64,000 bases of DNA from Aeromicrobium sp. Sec7.5 (lineage in GTDB: Bacteria > Actinomycetota > Actinomycetes > Propionibacteriales > Nocardioidaceae): NCBI RefSeq assembly GCF_036867135.1, contig NZ_JBAJIJ010000001.1:2356001-2420000 (forward strand). Direction: 5' to 3'. Every line of letters begins with the position of its first letter. Position 1 is the first letter of the stretch. The translations under genes were made by a program, and so were the position numbers. Positions 37,593 through 47,285 of this stretch are shown one piece after another. The notes under the pieces are model-generated. The model searched no databases. It worked only from the letters and a program-made list of their open reading frames with translations, and was not told the origin of the DNA.

Positions 37593-38443
37593 CCTCCCCC
37601 CGCACCACAGGACGCATCGCCTACCAGGGCGAGCCGGGCGCCAACTCGCACATCGTCTGCCAGCAGCACCACCCCGAGCTCGAGGCCGTGGCCTGCGCGT
37701 CGTTCGAGGACGTCTTCGCCGCGGTGCGCTCCGGGGCCGCCGACCTGGCCATGATCCCGATCGACAACACGATCGCGGGCCGCGTGGCCGACATCCACCA
37801 CTTCCTGCCCGACTCGGGGCTGCACATCGTGGCCGAGCACTTCCTGCGCATCCGCTTCCACGTCATGGCCGTGCCCGGGGCCACCCTGGACTCCATCCGC
37901 ACGGTGCACAGCCACGTGCACGCGCTGGGCCAGTGCCGTCGGATCATCGCCCGCCTCGGCCTCACGACCGTGATCTCCGGCGACACCGCCGGCGCCGCCC
38001 GCGAGATCGCCGACGCCGCCGACCCCACGCAGGCGGCGATCGCCCCGCCGCTCGCGGCCGACATCTACGGCCTCGAGGTCCTGGCGAAGGACGTCGAGGA
38101 CGAGGACCACAACACGACGCGGTTCGTCGTGCTCTCACCGGAGCCCGTGCGTCCGGCGCCCGGCCCGGGGGCGATCGTCACGACGTTCATGTTCAACGTC
38201 CGCAACCTGCCGGCCGCGCTCTACAAGGCGCTCGGTGGCTTCGCCACGAACGGCGTCAACATGACCAAGCTCGAGTCGTACATGGTCGGCGGAGAGTTCA
38301 CGGCGACGCAGTTCCTGGCCGAGGTCGACGGACACCCCGACGACCCGGGCCTGGCGCGCGCACTCGAGGAGCTCGCGTTCTTCACGACCGACGTCCGCGT
38401 GCTGGGCGTCTACCCGGCCGACGCGTACCGCGCCAGCCACTGA
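37589..38443 (+). CDS. pheA: Prephenate dehydratase
   Basis: 284 aa. The catalytic PDT domain comprises [32 protein letters not shown] and [14 protein letters not shown]-terminal ACT domain for phenylalanine feedback control includes [20 protein letters not shown]. Makes phenylpyruvate for phenylalanine synthesis. GTG 37589 overlaps the galK stop by 4 nt. The T-R-F catalytic triplet is intact. Confidence 0.94.
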   Translation: MTSPRTTGRIAYQGEPGANSHIVCQQHHPELEAVACASFEDVFAAVRSGAADLAMIPIDNTIAGRVADIHHFLPDSGLHIVAEHFLRIRFHVMAVPGATLDSIRTVHSHVHALGQCRRIIARLGLTTVISGDTAGAAREIADAADPTQAAIAPPLAADIYGLEVLAKDVEDEDHNTTRFVVLSPEPVRPAPGPGAIVTTFMFNVRNLPAALYKALGGFATNGVNMTKLESYMVGGEFTATQFLAEVDGHPDDPGLARALEELAFFTTDVRVLGVYPADAYRASH

Positions 38444-38459
38444 GGTCGAGGCTGCACCC

Positions 38460-39587
38460 GTGAGTCCCCTCACCTGGCCGCTGTCCGTGCCGGTCCTCAC
38501 CGACGGCGTCGTCACGCTGCGCGCCCACGCACCGGCCGACGTCCCCCTCATGCTCGAGACCGCGACCGACCCGGAGATGGTGCGGTGGACCGCGGTGCCG
38601 ACCCCGTACGGCCCGAGCGAGGCGACCCGCTTCCTCGCCGACGTCGTGCAGGCCGGATGGGACGGCGACACCCACCGCATGTGGGCCGTCGAGGTCACCG
38701 ACGGCGACGGCCACCCCCGGTTCGCCGGGGACGTCGTGATCCGCGGTCGCGGGGTCTCGACGATCGGCTTCTCGCTGCACCCCACCGCCCGGGGCCACGG
38801 CACCATGGCCGCCGCGGTGCGGCTCGCGATCATGGAGGCCTTCTCCTCCGGATTCACCGAGGCCGTCCACTGGCAGGCGCACGTCGGCAACCTGCCGTCG
38901 CTGCGCGTGGCCCACGCCTGCGGGTTCCGGCTCCTGGCCGAGGTTCCCGGCCTGCTGTTCGAGCGCGGCCGCTTGATCGACGGCTGGCTCGGCGTGGTGC
39001 TGTTCGGCGACCCCCTCTACCCGCGCCAGCCCTGGCGCGACGACACCGTGCTGACGACCAGGACGCGGACCGGGCGCGAGCTCGTCCTCCGGGCCCCGAG
39101 CGGCGACGACGTCACCCGCCTCAGCGAGACGTTCGCCGATCCCGCGACCCGCCACTGGCTCGTCGACAAGCCCCACGACGTCCCGGGGACCCGCACCGCG
39201 GTGGCCCGCTGGTGGTGGCGCGCGGCGACCGGGCAGGTCGCCACCTGGATCGTCGCCGACGCCGGCTCCGACGCGGCGCTCGGCGAGATCTGCGTCATGG
39301 ACCTGCACGGCATCGACCCCACGAGCGGCGAGGTGGGGTACGCCGTGCACCCCGACTCCCGTGGGCAGGGCGTGGCGAGCGCGGCCCTCGAGGTCGTCGT
39401 CGCGCACGCCCTCGATCCGGGCGGACTCGACCGCCGACGGCTCACCGCCGCCGCCGCGGTCGGCAACACCGCCAGCCTGGCGGCCCTGCGCGGCGCCGGG
39501 TTCACGCCGACCGGACGCCAGACGGCGGCCGAGCCGCTCGGCGACGGCACGCATGCCGACCTGGACGAGCTCGAGCTGCTGCGCTGA
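38460..39587 (+). CDS. Two-domain GNAT N-acetyltransferase
   Basis: 375 aa with two GNAT folds in tandem. The first acetyl-CoA loop is in GFSLHPTARGHGTMAAAVRL, the second in VGYAVHPDSRGQGVASAALE. Both loops keep the R-x-x-G-x-A/G pattern, so both domains may bind CoA. Resembles RimJ/RimL-type protein acetyltransferases; substrate unknown. GTG 38460 is 16 nt after pheA. Confidence 0.88.
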   Translation: MSPLTWPLSVPVLTDGVVTLRAHAPADVPLMLETATDPEMVRWTAVPTPYGPSEATRFLADVVQAGWDGDTHRMWAVEVTDGDGHPRFAGDVVIRGRGVSTIGFSLHPTARGHGTMAAAVRLAIMEAFSSGFTEAVHWQAHVGNLPSLRVAHACGFRLLAEVPGLLFERGRLIDGWLGVVLFGDPLYPRQPWRDDTVLTTRTRTGRELVLRAPSGDDVTRLSETFADPATRHWLVDKPHDVPGTRTAVARWWWRAATGQVATWIVADAGSDAALGEICVMDLHGIDPTSGEVGYAVHPDSRGQGVASAALEVVVAHALDPGGLDRRRLTAAAAVGNTASLAALRGAGFTPTGRQTAAEPLGDGTHADLDELELLR

Positions 39588-39675
39588 CGCCCGGCGGCCT
39601 GGGACGGGGCGGTGTGAGGGAGAAAACTGGTTGCCGGGAGCAATCATGTCGGCCCGAGGCGGCAGACTGGGTCCC

Positions 39676-41202
39676 ATGACCTCTCCCGCTCCCGCAGCCA
39701 CCTCGACCTCGGGGCTCCCGGACGACTACCGCCCCTGGCCGGCCCTCTGGGCGATGGTCATCGGCTTCTTCATGATCCTGCTCGACAACACGATCGTGTC
39801 GGTCGCGACGCCCGACATCATCCGCGATCTGCGCACCGACTTCACGAACGGCATCTGGGTCACGAGCGCCTACCTCCTCGCGTACGCCGTGCCGCTGCTC
39901 ATCACGGGCCGCCTCGGCGACCGCTTCGGCCCCAAGAACGTGTACCTCGTGGGCCTGGTCATCTTCACGCTCGCCTCGCTGTGGTGCGGCCTGACCGGCT
40001 CCATCGAGGGCCTCATCCTGGCTCGCGTCGTGCAGGGCCTCGGCGCCGCGCTGATGACCCCGCAGACCATGGCCGTCATCACTCGCACGTTTCCCGCGGC
40101 CAAGCGCGGCAGCGCCATGGCGCTCTGGGGTGCCACGGCAGGCGTCGCCACGCTGGTCGGCCCGATCCTCGGCGGGATCCTGGTCGACCTGGCCGGCTGG
40201 GAGTGGATCTTCTTCATCAACGTGCCGGTCGGGATCATCGGCTTCGTCCTCGCCGTCCGCCTCGTCCCGGTGCTGCCGACGCACAGCCACAGCTTCGACC
40301 TCGTGGGCGTCGCGCTCAGCGCCGCCGGCATGTTCCTGCTCGTGTTCGGCATCCAGGAGGGCTCGACGTACGACTGGGGCCAGATCAACGGCTTCCTCAG
40401 CGTGCCGCTGCTGATCGGCGCCGGCGTCGTCGTCCTTGCCCTCTTCTTCTGGTGGCAGACCCGGGTCGATGCTGAGCCACTGGTGCCGCTGAGCCTGTTC
40501 CGCGACCGCAACTTCGCCGTCGCCAACATCGGCATCGCCCTGGTCTCGGCCGCCATCACCTCCATGGCCCTCCCCTTCATGTTCTACGCCCAGGGAGCGC
40601 GCGACTGGAGCCCGATCCAGGCCGGGCTGTTCATGCTGCCGATGGCCGTCGTGCTGATCGGCCTCTCCCCGTTCGTGGGCCGGCTCGTGGACACCGTGCA
40701 TCCCCGCAACATCACGGTCGTCGGCTTCTCGACCGCGGCGATCGCGATGGCCTGGACCGGCCTCCTGATCGAGGTCGACACACCGGCGTGGCAGCTTCTG
40801 CTGCCGATGGCGCTCTTCGGTGTCGCGAACGCCTGCCTCTGGGCACCGCACGGCGCCACGGCGACCCGCAACCTGCCGATGTCGGCCGCCGGCGCCGGGG
40901 CCGGCGTCTACAACACGACCCGCCAGGTCGCTGCGGCCCTGGGCAGCGCGGCCATCGCGTCGCTCATCGGGGCGCGGCTCTCCGCGAACGGCCTCGAGGG
41001 CGGTGCCGACTCGTTCCAGGCCGCCGGCACCGCGATGCCGCCGCAGATCCGGGAGCCGTTCGCCCAGGCGATGTCCGAGGCCTACTGGCTGCCGGTCGTG
41101 TGCTTCGCGCTCGGCCTCGTGGTGGTGCTGTTCTTCCGGGCGCCCGACCACGACCGCGAGCCCGCCGTCGACACCGAGGCGGCCACGCCGACTGCCGGCT
41201 GA
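39676..41202 (+). CDS. DHA2-family MFS multidrug exporter (EmrB/QacA type)
   Basis: 508 aa with about fourteen hydrophobic segments. Motif A is GRLGDRFGPKNVYLVG; motif C region GATAGVATLVGPILGGILVD; motif D1 LLDNTIVSVATPDI. A proton-coupled exporter of drugs or metabolites. The start is ATG 39676. No regulator is adjacent; the DedA gene follows 40 bp later. Confidence 0.92.
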   Translation: MTSPAPAATSTSGLPDDYRPWPALWAMVIGFFMILLDNTIVSVATPDIIRDLRTDFTNGIWVTSAYLLAYAVPLLITGRLGDRFGPKNVYLVGLVIFTLASLWCGLTGSIEGLILARVVQGLGAALMTPQTMAVITRTFPAAKRGSAMALWGATAGVATLVGPILGGILVDLAGWEWIFFINVPVGIIGFVLAVRLVPVLPTHSHSFDLVGVALSAAGMFLLVFGIQEGSTYDWGQINGFLSVPLLIGAGVVVLALFFWWQTRVDAEPLVPLSLFRDRNFAVANIGIALVSAAITSMALPFMFYAQGARDWSPIQAGLFMLPMAVVLIGLSPFVGRLVDTVHPRNITVVGFSTAAIAMAWTGLLIEVDTPAWQLLLPMALFGVANACLWAPHGATATRNLPMSAAGAGAGVYNTTRQVAAALGSAAIASLIGARLSANGLEGGADSFQAAGTAMPPQIREPFAQAMSEAYWLPVVCFALGLVVVLFFRAPDHDREPAVDTEAATPTAG

Positions 41203-41242
41203 CCCGAACCGGGCGTTCGCCCCCACCCCTTAGGCTGCGCCC

Positions 41243-41893
41243 GTGGGGGACCTACTCGAGCAGATCAACGACGTCGCGGTCGACCTCGGCGGATCGCCCT
41301 GGGTGTATCTCGTGGTGCTGGCGTTCGCTGCGATCGACGCGTTCTTCCCACCGCTTCCCAGCGAGTCGATCGTCGTGGCGCTCGCCGCGATCGGCGCCAG
41401 TACGGGCGAGCCTGACCTCGTCGCCTTGGCCCTCGCGGCCGGAGCCGGGGCCTTCCTCGGTGACAACTTCACGTACCGCGTCGGGCGTGCGATCGGCGTC
41501 GAACGATTCTCCCTCGACGAGCGGCCCCGACTCCGCCGCGCCGTGGCGCGGGCGGAGCGCGAGCTCGACCGACGGGCGGCGTTCCTGATCCTGACGGCCC
41601 GCTACATCCCGGTCGGGCGCACCGCGGTCAACCTGACGGCGGGCGCCACCGGGTTCCCGTACCGGCGCTTCCTGCCCCTCAGCGTCCTCGCCGCCAGCTC
41701 GTGGGCCACGTACTCCGTGCTGATCGGCGTCGTCGCCGGCACGTGGGTCAAGGAGAACCCCCTGCTGGGCGCCGCCGTGGCGGTGGTCGTCGCTGCCGGC
41801 GTGGGCTTCCTGATCGATCAGCTCCTCCAGCGCACGTACCGCCGCGAGGACGCCGAGAGCGACGAGCCGGAGCCCGGCCCCACGTCTCGCTGA
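41243..41893 (+). CDS. DedA/VTT-family membrane protein
   Basis: 216 aa, several hydrophobic segments. Family motifs: FPPLPSESIVVALAAIG, FLGDNFTYRVGR and ARYIPVGRTAVNLTAGATG. DedA proteins are linked to lipid-carrier recycling and membrane homeostasis; the individual role is unknown. GTG 41243 is 6 nt after TAGGCT (41231-41236), a clear leaderless arrangement. Acidic C-terminal tail. Confidence 0.9.
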   Translation: MGDLLEQINDVAVDLGGSPWVYLVVLAFAAIDAFFPPLPSESIVVALAAIGASTGEPDLVALALAAGAGAFLGDNFTYRVGRAIGVERFSLDERPRLRRAVARAERELDRRAAFLILTARYIPVGRTAVNLTAGATGFPYRRFLPLSVLAASSWATYSVLIGVVAGTWVKENPLLGAAVAVVVAAGVGFLIDQLLQRTYRREDAESDEPEPGPTSR

Positions 41894-41943
41894 GGACCAC
41901 CAGCGGATCGCTCGCGGTGACCCTCGTCTCACGATCCGTCGAG

Positions 41944-41991
41944 ATGTCTCACATCTTGGAATCGGTCGGAGGCGTCCGAGAACTTCCCTAG
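41944..41991 (+). CDS. Possible 15-codon leader ORF upstream of the sulfate transporter operon
   Basis: ATG 41944 to TAG 41991 would encode MSHILESVGGVRELP. CACGAT lies 8 nt before the ATG and could be a -10 for a leaderless transcript. The stop falls in a segment that can pair (ccgagaac with gtttttcgg, using wobble), just before the hairpin at 42004-42023. Speculative; no cysteine codons. Confidence 0.3.
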   Translation: MSHILESVGGVRELP

Positions 41992-42003
41992 GTTTTTCGG
42001 AGG

Positions 42004-42023
42004 CCGGCACCGTCTCGTGCCGG
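42004..42023 (+). promoter_or_regulatory. Leader hairpin upstream of the sulfate-binding protein gene
   Basis: ccggcac-cgtctc-gtgccgg, 7-bp stem and 6-nt loop, ending 12 nt before the ribosome-binding site GGAGGA of the binding-protein gene. Could affect translation or transcript stability; no known riboswitch was recognised. Confidence 0.4.
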
Positions 42024-42049
42024 TACCGACGACCGGAGGACCCCCCACC

Positions 42050-43084
42050 ATGAGCCTGACCCGACGCCCCCGTCACGCGTCCGTGGCCATGGCGACCGCC
42101 GCCCTGCTGACCCTCGGCGCCTGCGCCAGCGCGGCGGGGAACGGCGGCGACGACGGCCGGGAGGTCGTGGACCTCGTGGGCTTCGCTGTGCCCGAGGCGG
42201 CGAACAAGGCCATCGAGGCCAGGTTCAACGAGACCACCGAGGGCGAGGACATCGACGTCCGCGGCTCGTACGGGCCGTCGGGCGACCAGAGCCGCAAGGT
42301 CGAGGCCGACCCGGAGATCGCCGACTACGTGCACTTCTCGCTCGAGGGCGACGTCCAGCGCCTCGTCGAGGCCGGTCTGGTCGCCGAGGACTGGAAGGAC
42401 AACGAGAACGAGGGCATCGTGTCGCGCTCCGTCGTCGTCCTCGTGGTGCCCGAGGGCAACCCGAAGGACATCCAGGGCTGGGACGACCTGACGCGCGACG
42501 ACATCTCGATCGTGACCCCCGATCCCGACTCATCCGGTGCCGCACGCTGGAACATCCTCGGCGCCTACGGCCACGCGATCGCCGAGGGCAAGACCGAGGA
42601 CGAGGCGAGCTCCTTCCTGGTCGACGTCTTCCGCAACGTCGACCAGTGGGCCGCCAGTGGCCGCGAGGCCACGACGGCCTTCGACACCGGCGAGTACGAC
42701 GTGCTGATCAGCTACGAGAACGAGGCGATCCTCGCCCGTCAGAGTGGCAAGGCGTACGACTACGTCGTTCCCGACGACACGTTGCTGATCGAGAACCCCG
42801 GCACCGTGCTGATCGACGCCCCCGAGGCGGCCACGACGTGGCTCGACTTCGTCCTGAGCGACGCCGGACAGACCGAGTTCGTCGAGAAGGGCTTCCGCCC
42901 GATCGACGACCTCGACGGCATCGAGGTCGAGGGCGCCAACGACCCGAGCGACCCGTTCCCGACGCCGACGACCCTGCTCACGATCACGGACGACTTCGGT
43001 GGCTGGGACGCGGCCAACGCGAAGTTCTTCGACGAGGAGAACGGTCTGATCAAGCAGCTGCGGGACCAGGCCAACCAGGGGTGA
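42050..43084 (+). CDS. subI: Sulfate/thiosulfate ABC transporter substrate-binding lipoprotein
   Basis: 344 aa. A lipoprotein signal ends at LGAC (residues about 22-25). Sulfate-binding family features: YGPSGDQSRKVEADPEIADYV, VLVVPEGNPKDIQGWDDL, PDPDSSGAARWNILGAYGHA and ISYENEAI. ATG 42050 has GGAGGA 9 nt upstream. First gene of subI-cysT-cysW-cysA, the same order as in M. tuberculosis; captures sulfate or thiosulfate outside the membrane. Confidence 0.93.
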   Translation: MSLTRRPRHASVAMATAALLTLGACASAAGNGGDDGREVVDLVGFAVPEAANKAIEARFNETTEGEDIDVRGSYGPSGDQSRKVEADPEIADYVHFSLEGDVQRLVEAGLVAEDWKDNENEGIVSRSVVVLVVPEGNPKDIQGWDDLTRDDISIVTPDPDSSGAARWNILGAYGHAIAEGKTEDEASSFLVDVFRNVDQWAASGREATTAFDTGEYDVLISYENEAILARQSGKAYDYVVPDDTLLIENPGTVLIDAPEAATTWLDFVLSDAGQTEFVEKGFRPIDDLDGIEVEGANDPSDPFPTPTTLLTITDDFGGWDAANAKFFDEENGLIKQLRDQANQG

Positions 43085-43956
43085 GCCAGATCAACGCCGA
43101 TCGCTCCAGCGACGATCGCCCCGACCCGGCGCCCGCGCCGACTCCTCTGCGCCGGCGCCGCGCTCGGCGTTCCACCCTCACCCCGGCGAGCGGGGTCGGC
43201 CTCGGCCTGGCCGTGGTCTGGTTCAGCCTGCTCGTCCTGATCCCCCTCGCCGCGGTGGTCATCGCGGCGGCCGAGGGCGGGTGGGACACCTTCGTGAACA
43301 CGATCACCGACGGCGACACCGCGGCGGCGATCCGCCTCACGGTCGCCGAGGCGGCCCTCGTCACGATCGTCAACGTCGTGATGGGCACCGTCATCGCCTG
43401 GGTGCTCGTCCGCGACCGGTTCCCGGGCAAGCGCATCCTCGAGGTCGTGATCGACCTCCCCTTCGCGCTCCCCACGATCGTCGCCGGCCTGGTGCTGCTG
43501 AGCCTCTACGGGCCCGACAGCCCGGTCGGCGTCAACGTCGTCAACAGTCGGCAGGGCATCTTCCTGGCCCTGCTGTTCGTGACGTTGCCGTTCGTCGTGC
43601 GCACCGTGCAGCCCGTGCTGCTCGAGCTCGACGCCGACGTCGAGGAGGCGGCCGCCTCGCTCGGCGCCTCCCGCGCCACGACGTTCCGTCGCATCATCCT
43701 GCCGGCCCTGGCACCCGCCATCGCCGCAGGCGCCTCGCTCGCGTTCGCCCGGGCCATCAGCGAGTTCGGCTCGCTCGTGCTGATCGCGGGCAACCAGCCG
43801 CGAAGCACCGAGGTCGCCTCGCTCAAGATCCTCAAGTACATCGAGGGTGACCAGCAGGCCGCCGCCGCGTCGGTCGCGGTGCTGCTGCTGCTCGTCGCCG
43901 TCGTCGTGATCGTGGCGCTCGACCTCATCTCCCGGAGGGTGGCGGCCCGTGGCTGA
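43081..43956 (+). CDS. cysT: Sulfate ABC transporter permease CysT
   Basis: 291 aa, six hydrophobic segments after a basic Pro/Arg-rich N-terminus of about 35 residues. The EAA loop motif is EEAAASLGASRATTFRRIILP. GTG 43081 overlaps the binding-protein stop by 4 nt. Forms the membrane channel with CysW. Confidence 0.93.
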   Translation: MSQINADRSSDDRPDPAPAPTPLRRRRARRSTLTPASGVGLGLAVVWFSLLVLIPLAAVVIAAAEGGWDTFVNTITDGDTAAAIRLTVAEAALVTIVNVVMGTVIAWVLVRDRFPGKRILEVVIDLPFALPTIVAGLVLLSLYGPDSPVGVNVVNSRQGIFLALLFVTLPFVVRTVQPVLLELDADVEEAAASLGASRATTFRRIILPALAPAIAAGASLAFARAISEFGSLVLIAGNQPRSTEVASLKILKYIEGDQQAAAASVAVLLLLVAVVVIVALDLISRRVAARG

Positions 43957-44842
43957 CACGATCGCCACCCCGCTCGACGGCGCACCCACCCGTCCGGCGA
44001 AGCGCCGGGTCCGCAGCAGGCGTGGCCCGTTGGCCTACGTGCTGCGTGCCGTCGTCATCGTCTACCTGTTCTTCCTCGTCGTCTGGCCCGTGTCGGTCGT
44101 GGTGCAGCGCGCGTTCGCGCCGACCGACGGCAAGCCCGGCGGCATCGGGCCGCTGTGGGAGCGACTCACCGACCCCGCGGCGATCTACGCCTTCAACCTG
44201 ACGCTGACGGTCTCGTTCTGGGCCGTCGTCATCAACACGGTCTTCGGCGTCGGCATCTCGCTGCTGCTCGTGCGGCACCGGTTCCCCGGCCGCCGCGCGC
44301 TCTCGGTCCTGATCGACCTGCCGATGAGCGTCTCCCCCGTCGTGATCGGTCTGGCCCTCGTGCTGACCTACAGCACCTCCCTCGGCATCTTCGGCGACGT
44401 GCTGCAGGCCACCGGGCTGCGCATCATCAACTCGACGCCCGGCCTGATCATGGCCACGGCCTTCGTGAGCCTGCCGCTCGTGATCCGCGAGGTCATCCCC
44501 GTGCTCGAGGAGGTCGGCGACGACGCCGAGATCGCCGCCAAGAGCCTCGGCGCGAACGCGTGGCAAGCGTTCTGGCGCATCACGCTGCCCACGATCAAGT
44601 GGGCCGTCGTCTACGGAGTCGTGCTCAGCGCGGCTCGCGCGATCGGCGAGTACGGCGCGGTCCGCATCGTCAGCCGCGGCGCCGAGTTCAACGGCGAGAC
44701 CGCCACGCTGCTGATCCAGAACGAGTACGGGGCCTTCAACGAGGCCGCGGCCTATGCCGCTGCCTTCGTGCTCGTCGTCATGGCCGTCCTGGCCCTCGTC
44801 GTCATCACCGTCATCCGGCCGCAGGAGTCGCACCGATCATGA
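43949..44842 (+). CDS. cysW: Sulfate ABC transporter permease CysW
   Basis: 297 aa, six hydrophobic segments. The EAA loop is [38 protein letters not shown] is typical of CysW. GTG 43949 overlaps the cysT stop by 8 nt. Its own stop overlaps the start of a 15-codon ORF. Confidence 0.93.
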   Translation: MADTIATPLDGAPTRPAKRRVRSRRGPLAYVLRAVVIVYLFFLVVWPVSVVVQRAFAPTDGKPGGIGPLWERLTDPAAIYAFNLTLTVSFWAVVINTVFGVGISLLLVRHRFPGRRALSVLIDLPMSVSPVVIGLALVLTYSTSLGIFGDVLQATGLRIINSTPGLIMATAFVSLPLVIREVIPVLEEVGDDAEIAAKSLGANAWQAFWRITLPTIKWAVVYGVVLSAARAIGEYGAVRIVSRGAEFNGETATLLIQNEYGAFNEAAAYAAAFVLVVMAVLALVVITVIRPQESHRS

Positions 44843-44886
44843 GCACCCCATCCGTGAAGAGCCCGCGCGTGAGGAACCCGTCATGA
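44839..44886 (+). CDS. 15-codon coupling ORF between cysW and cysA
   Basis: ATG 44839 overlaps the cysW stop (ATGA) and its TGA overlaps the cysA start (ATGA). Predicted peptide [15 protein letters not shown]. The double overlap would allow ribosomes to pass from cysW to cysA through termination-reinitiation. The peptide itself may have no function. Confidence 0.45.
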   Translation: MSTPSVKSPRVRNPS

Positions 44887-45851
44887 GCATCGAGATCAGC
44901 AACGTCAACAAGCACTTCGGCGACTTCGCGGCGCTGACCGACATCAACCTGACGATTCCCACCGGCCAGCTGACGGCGCTGCTCGGGCCCAGCGGCGGCG
45001 GCAAGTCGACCCTCCTGCGGGTCATCGCCGGCCTCGAGGAGGCCGACACCGGCACCGTCACGATCGAGGGCAACGACGCCACCGCGCTGCCGGTCCAGAA
45101 GCGCAACGTCGGCTTCGTGTTCCAGCACTACGCCGCCTTCAAGCACCTGAGCGTCCGCCGCAACATCGCCTTCGGCCTGGAGATCCGCAAGCGTCCCAAG
45201 GCCGAGGTCGACGCCAAGGTCGAGGAGCTGCTCGAGCTCGTGCACCTGACCCAGTGGGGCGACCGCAAGCCGGCTCAGCTCTCCGGTGGCCAGCGCCAGC
45301 GCATGGCGCTCGCCCGGGCCCTCGCGATCGAGCCATCCGTGCTGCTGCTCGACGAGCCGTTCGGCGCCCTCGACGCGAAGGTCCGCAAGGAGCTGCGCGA
45401 CTGGCTGCGACGCCTGCACGACGAGGTCCACGTGACCACGGTGTTCGTGACGCACGACCAGGAGGAGGCCCTGGAGGTCGCCGACCAGATCGTCGTCATC
45501 AACGACGGGCGGATCGAGCAGATCGGCACCCCGGACGACCTCTACGACCGTCCGGCCAGCGAGTTCGTGCTGAGCTTCCTCGGCCCCGTCACGCGCCTCG
45601 GAGGAGACCTGATCCGGCCGCACGACATCGAGATCTCGCGCTACGAGCAGGCCTCGACGGCCAACGGCCCCATCACGCGGTGGACCCGGGTCGGGTTCGA
45701 GGTCCGACTCGAGATCACGCCGGACGACGTCCTGCACCCGGAACCGGTGCAGGTCGCGCTGACCCGGACCGAGGCTCGCGCGCTCGACCTCCATCTGGGC
45801 GACCGGGTCTGGCTGCGTCCCGCGGTGGGCGCCCAGTCCGTCACGACCTGA
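44883..45851 (+). CDS. cysA: Sulfate ABC transporter ATPase CysA
   Basis: 322 aa. Walker [11 protein letters not shown]-loop [16 protein letters not shown], signature [15 protein letters not shown], Walker [13 protein letters not shown], and a C-terminal TOBE-like region. ATG 44883 has GAGGA at good spacing. Energises sulfate uptake. Its end overlaps the converging MFS gene by 11 nt. Confidence 0.95.
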   Translation: MSIEISNVNKHFGDFAALTDINLTIPTGQLTALLGPSGGGKSTLLRVIAGLEEADTGTVTIEGNDATALPVQKRNVGFVFQHYAAFKHLSVRRNIAFGLEIRKRPKAEVDAKVEELLELVHLTQWGDRKPAQLSGGQRQRMALARALAIEPSVLLLDEPFGALDAKVRKELRDWLRRLHDEVHVTTVFVTHDQEEALEVADQIVVINDGRIEQIGTPDDLYDRPASEFVLSFLGPVTRLGGDLIRPHDIEISRYEQASTANGPITRWTRVGFEVRLEITPDDVLHPEPVQVALTRTEARALDLHLGDRVWLRPAVGAQSVTT

Positions 45852-47097
45852 CCTCGCGGGCCCGGACGACGCGCCCACCGACGACGAAGATCAGCACGCC
45901 CAGGACCGCCAGGCCTGCCCCGACGAGGCTGGGCGCGCGGTAGCCGTACCCGCCGGCGATCACGATCGACCCGAACCAGGCACCGAGGCCGTTGCCGACG
46001 TTGAGCGCGGAGTGGTTGAGCGCGGCACCCAGCATCTCGGCGTCGCCCGCCTCGTGCATCAACCGCACCTGGAGGTTGATCGCCACGACCGAGCCGAGCC
46101 CGCCGATCGCGAACGACAGGGCCGCCAGCGCGATCGGCACCCCGGCCAGGGGCACCACGAGCACCAGCGTGACGGCCGTCGCGACGAAGCCGAGCACGAC
46201 CGACCGCTCGACGTCCCAGTCGGCCATGCGGCCCGCGATCCACGTGCCGCCGACCGATCCCACGCCGAACGCGAGGAGGAACAGCGGCACGGCCCCCGCC
46301 CCCAGGCCGGCCTCGTCGGTCACGAGCTTCGCGATGTAGGTGTACATCGCGAAGAGCCCGCCGAAGCCGACCATGCCGGCGACGACCGCGACCACGACCT
46401 GGGGACGCTTGAGCGCCGACAGCTCCTGGCGCACCGTCGCCTCCGGATTGCCCGGGGTGGCCGGGACGAACGCGAGGATCATGAGCGCCGCGATGGCCGC
46501 GATGGCCAGCACGACCCAGTAGGCGCTGCGCCAGCCGAGGTTCTGCCCGAACCACGTGCTGGCCGGCACCCCGGCGACGGTGGCCACGGACAGGCCGAGC
46601 ATGACCGAGCTGATGGCCCGCCCGCGGTGCTGCGGCGGCACCATCGAGGCCGCGATCAGCGAGGCCACGCCGAAGTACGCGCCGTGCGGAAGGCCGGCGA
46701 CGAAGCGCGCGAGCATGACCGGCCCGTAGGTCGAGGCGATCGCCGTCATGGCGTTGCCGATGCCCAGCGCCAGTACGAGGGCGACCGCGAGCCCCCGCCG
46801 CGGCAGCCGCGCCCCGAGCGAGACGAGCAGCGGAGCGCCGACGACCACCCCGAACGCGTACGCGGTGATGACGTGACCGGTCGTGGGCACCGATTCGCCG
46901 ATGCCGCGGGCGATGTCCGGCAGCAGGCCCATCGACATGAACTCGGTCGTGCCGATGGCGAACCCGCCCATCGCGAGGGACAGCAGCGCGAGGCCCAGGT
47001 GGGGGGCCCGGATGATCGCGACCGCGCCCACGTCCGCGGTGGACACGGGAGCGCCGGACACGGGAGCACCGGACACGATGCGGCTGTCGGAGGTCAC
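45841..47097 (-). CDS. MFS transporter, DHA1 (AraJ/YdhP-like) type
   Basis: 418 aa, about twelve hydrophobic segments. The diagnostic N-terminal block is [20 protein letters not shown], and motif A-like [11 protein letters not shown] follows. Probably an exporter of sugars, nucleosides or drugs. The start is uncertain: GTG 47097 ([12 protein letters not shown]) has AAGG upstream; longer in-frame starts exist to 47184. A short [10 protein letters not shown] repeat lies near the N-terminus. Divergent from nhaA. Confidence 0.88.
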   Translation of the reverse strand: MTSDSRIVSGAPVSGAPVSTADVGAVAIIRAPHLGLALLSLAMGGFAIGTTEFMSMGLLPDIARGIGESVPTTGHVITAYAFGVVVGAPLLVSLGARLPRRGLAVALVLALGIGNAMTAIASTYGPVMLARFVAGLPHGAYFGVASLIAASMVPPQHRGRAISSVMLGLSVATVAGVPASTWFGQNLGWRSAYWVVLAIAAIAALMILAFVPATPGNPEATVRQELSALKRPQVVVAVVAGMVGFGGLFAMYTYIAKLVTDEAGLGAGAVPLFLLAFGVGSVGGTWIAGRMADWDVERSVVLGFVATAVTLVLVVPLAGVPIALAALSFAIGGLGSVVAINLQVRLMHEAGDAEMLGAALNHSALNVGNGLGAWFGSIVIAGGYGYRAPSLVGAGLAVLGVLIFVVGGRVVRAREVRS

Positions 47098-47200
47098 CCT
47101 TGATTCAAGCCCGTCGCCCTCCCGGGCATTCCACCGGGAGCCCGTTGCGACGGTGGGGGTGGTCACAACCGCTCGGCGCCACACCGACGGCGGGGACCGG

Positions 47201-47206
47201 TAGGAT
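47201..47206 (+). promoter_or_regulatory. Probable -10 element of the nhaA promoter
   Basis: TAGGAT about 80 nt before the nhaA GTG, the best -10 match in the divergent gap with the MFS gene. It would give a leader of roughly 70 nt; no riboswitch structure was recognised. Confidence 0.4.
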
Positions 47207-47285
47207 CGACGGTGGTGAGCCGGGAAGTCTGGTCGGCGGGCGCGTCAGCGCTCTGACGTCGCCGCGACCCCACTCGAGGAGCCCC

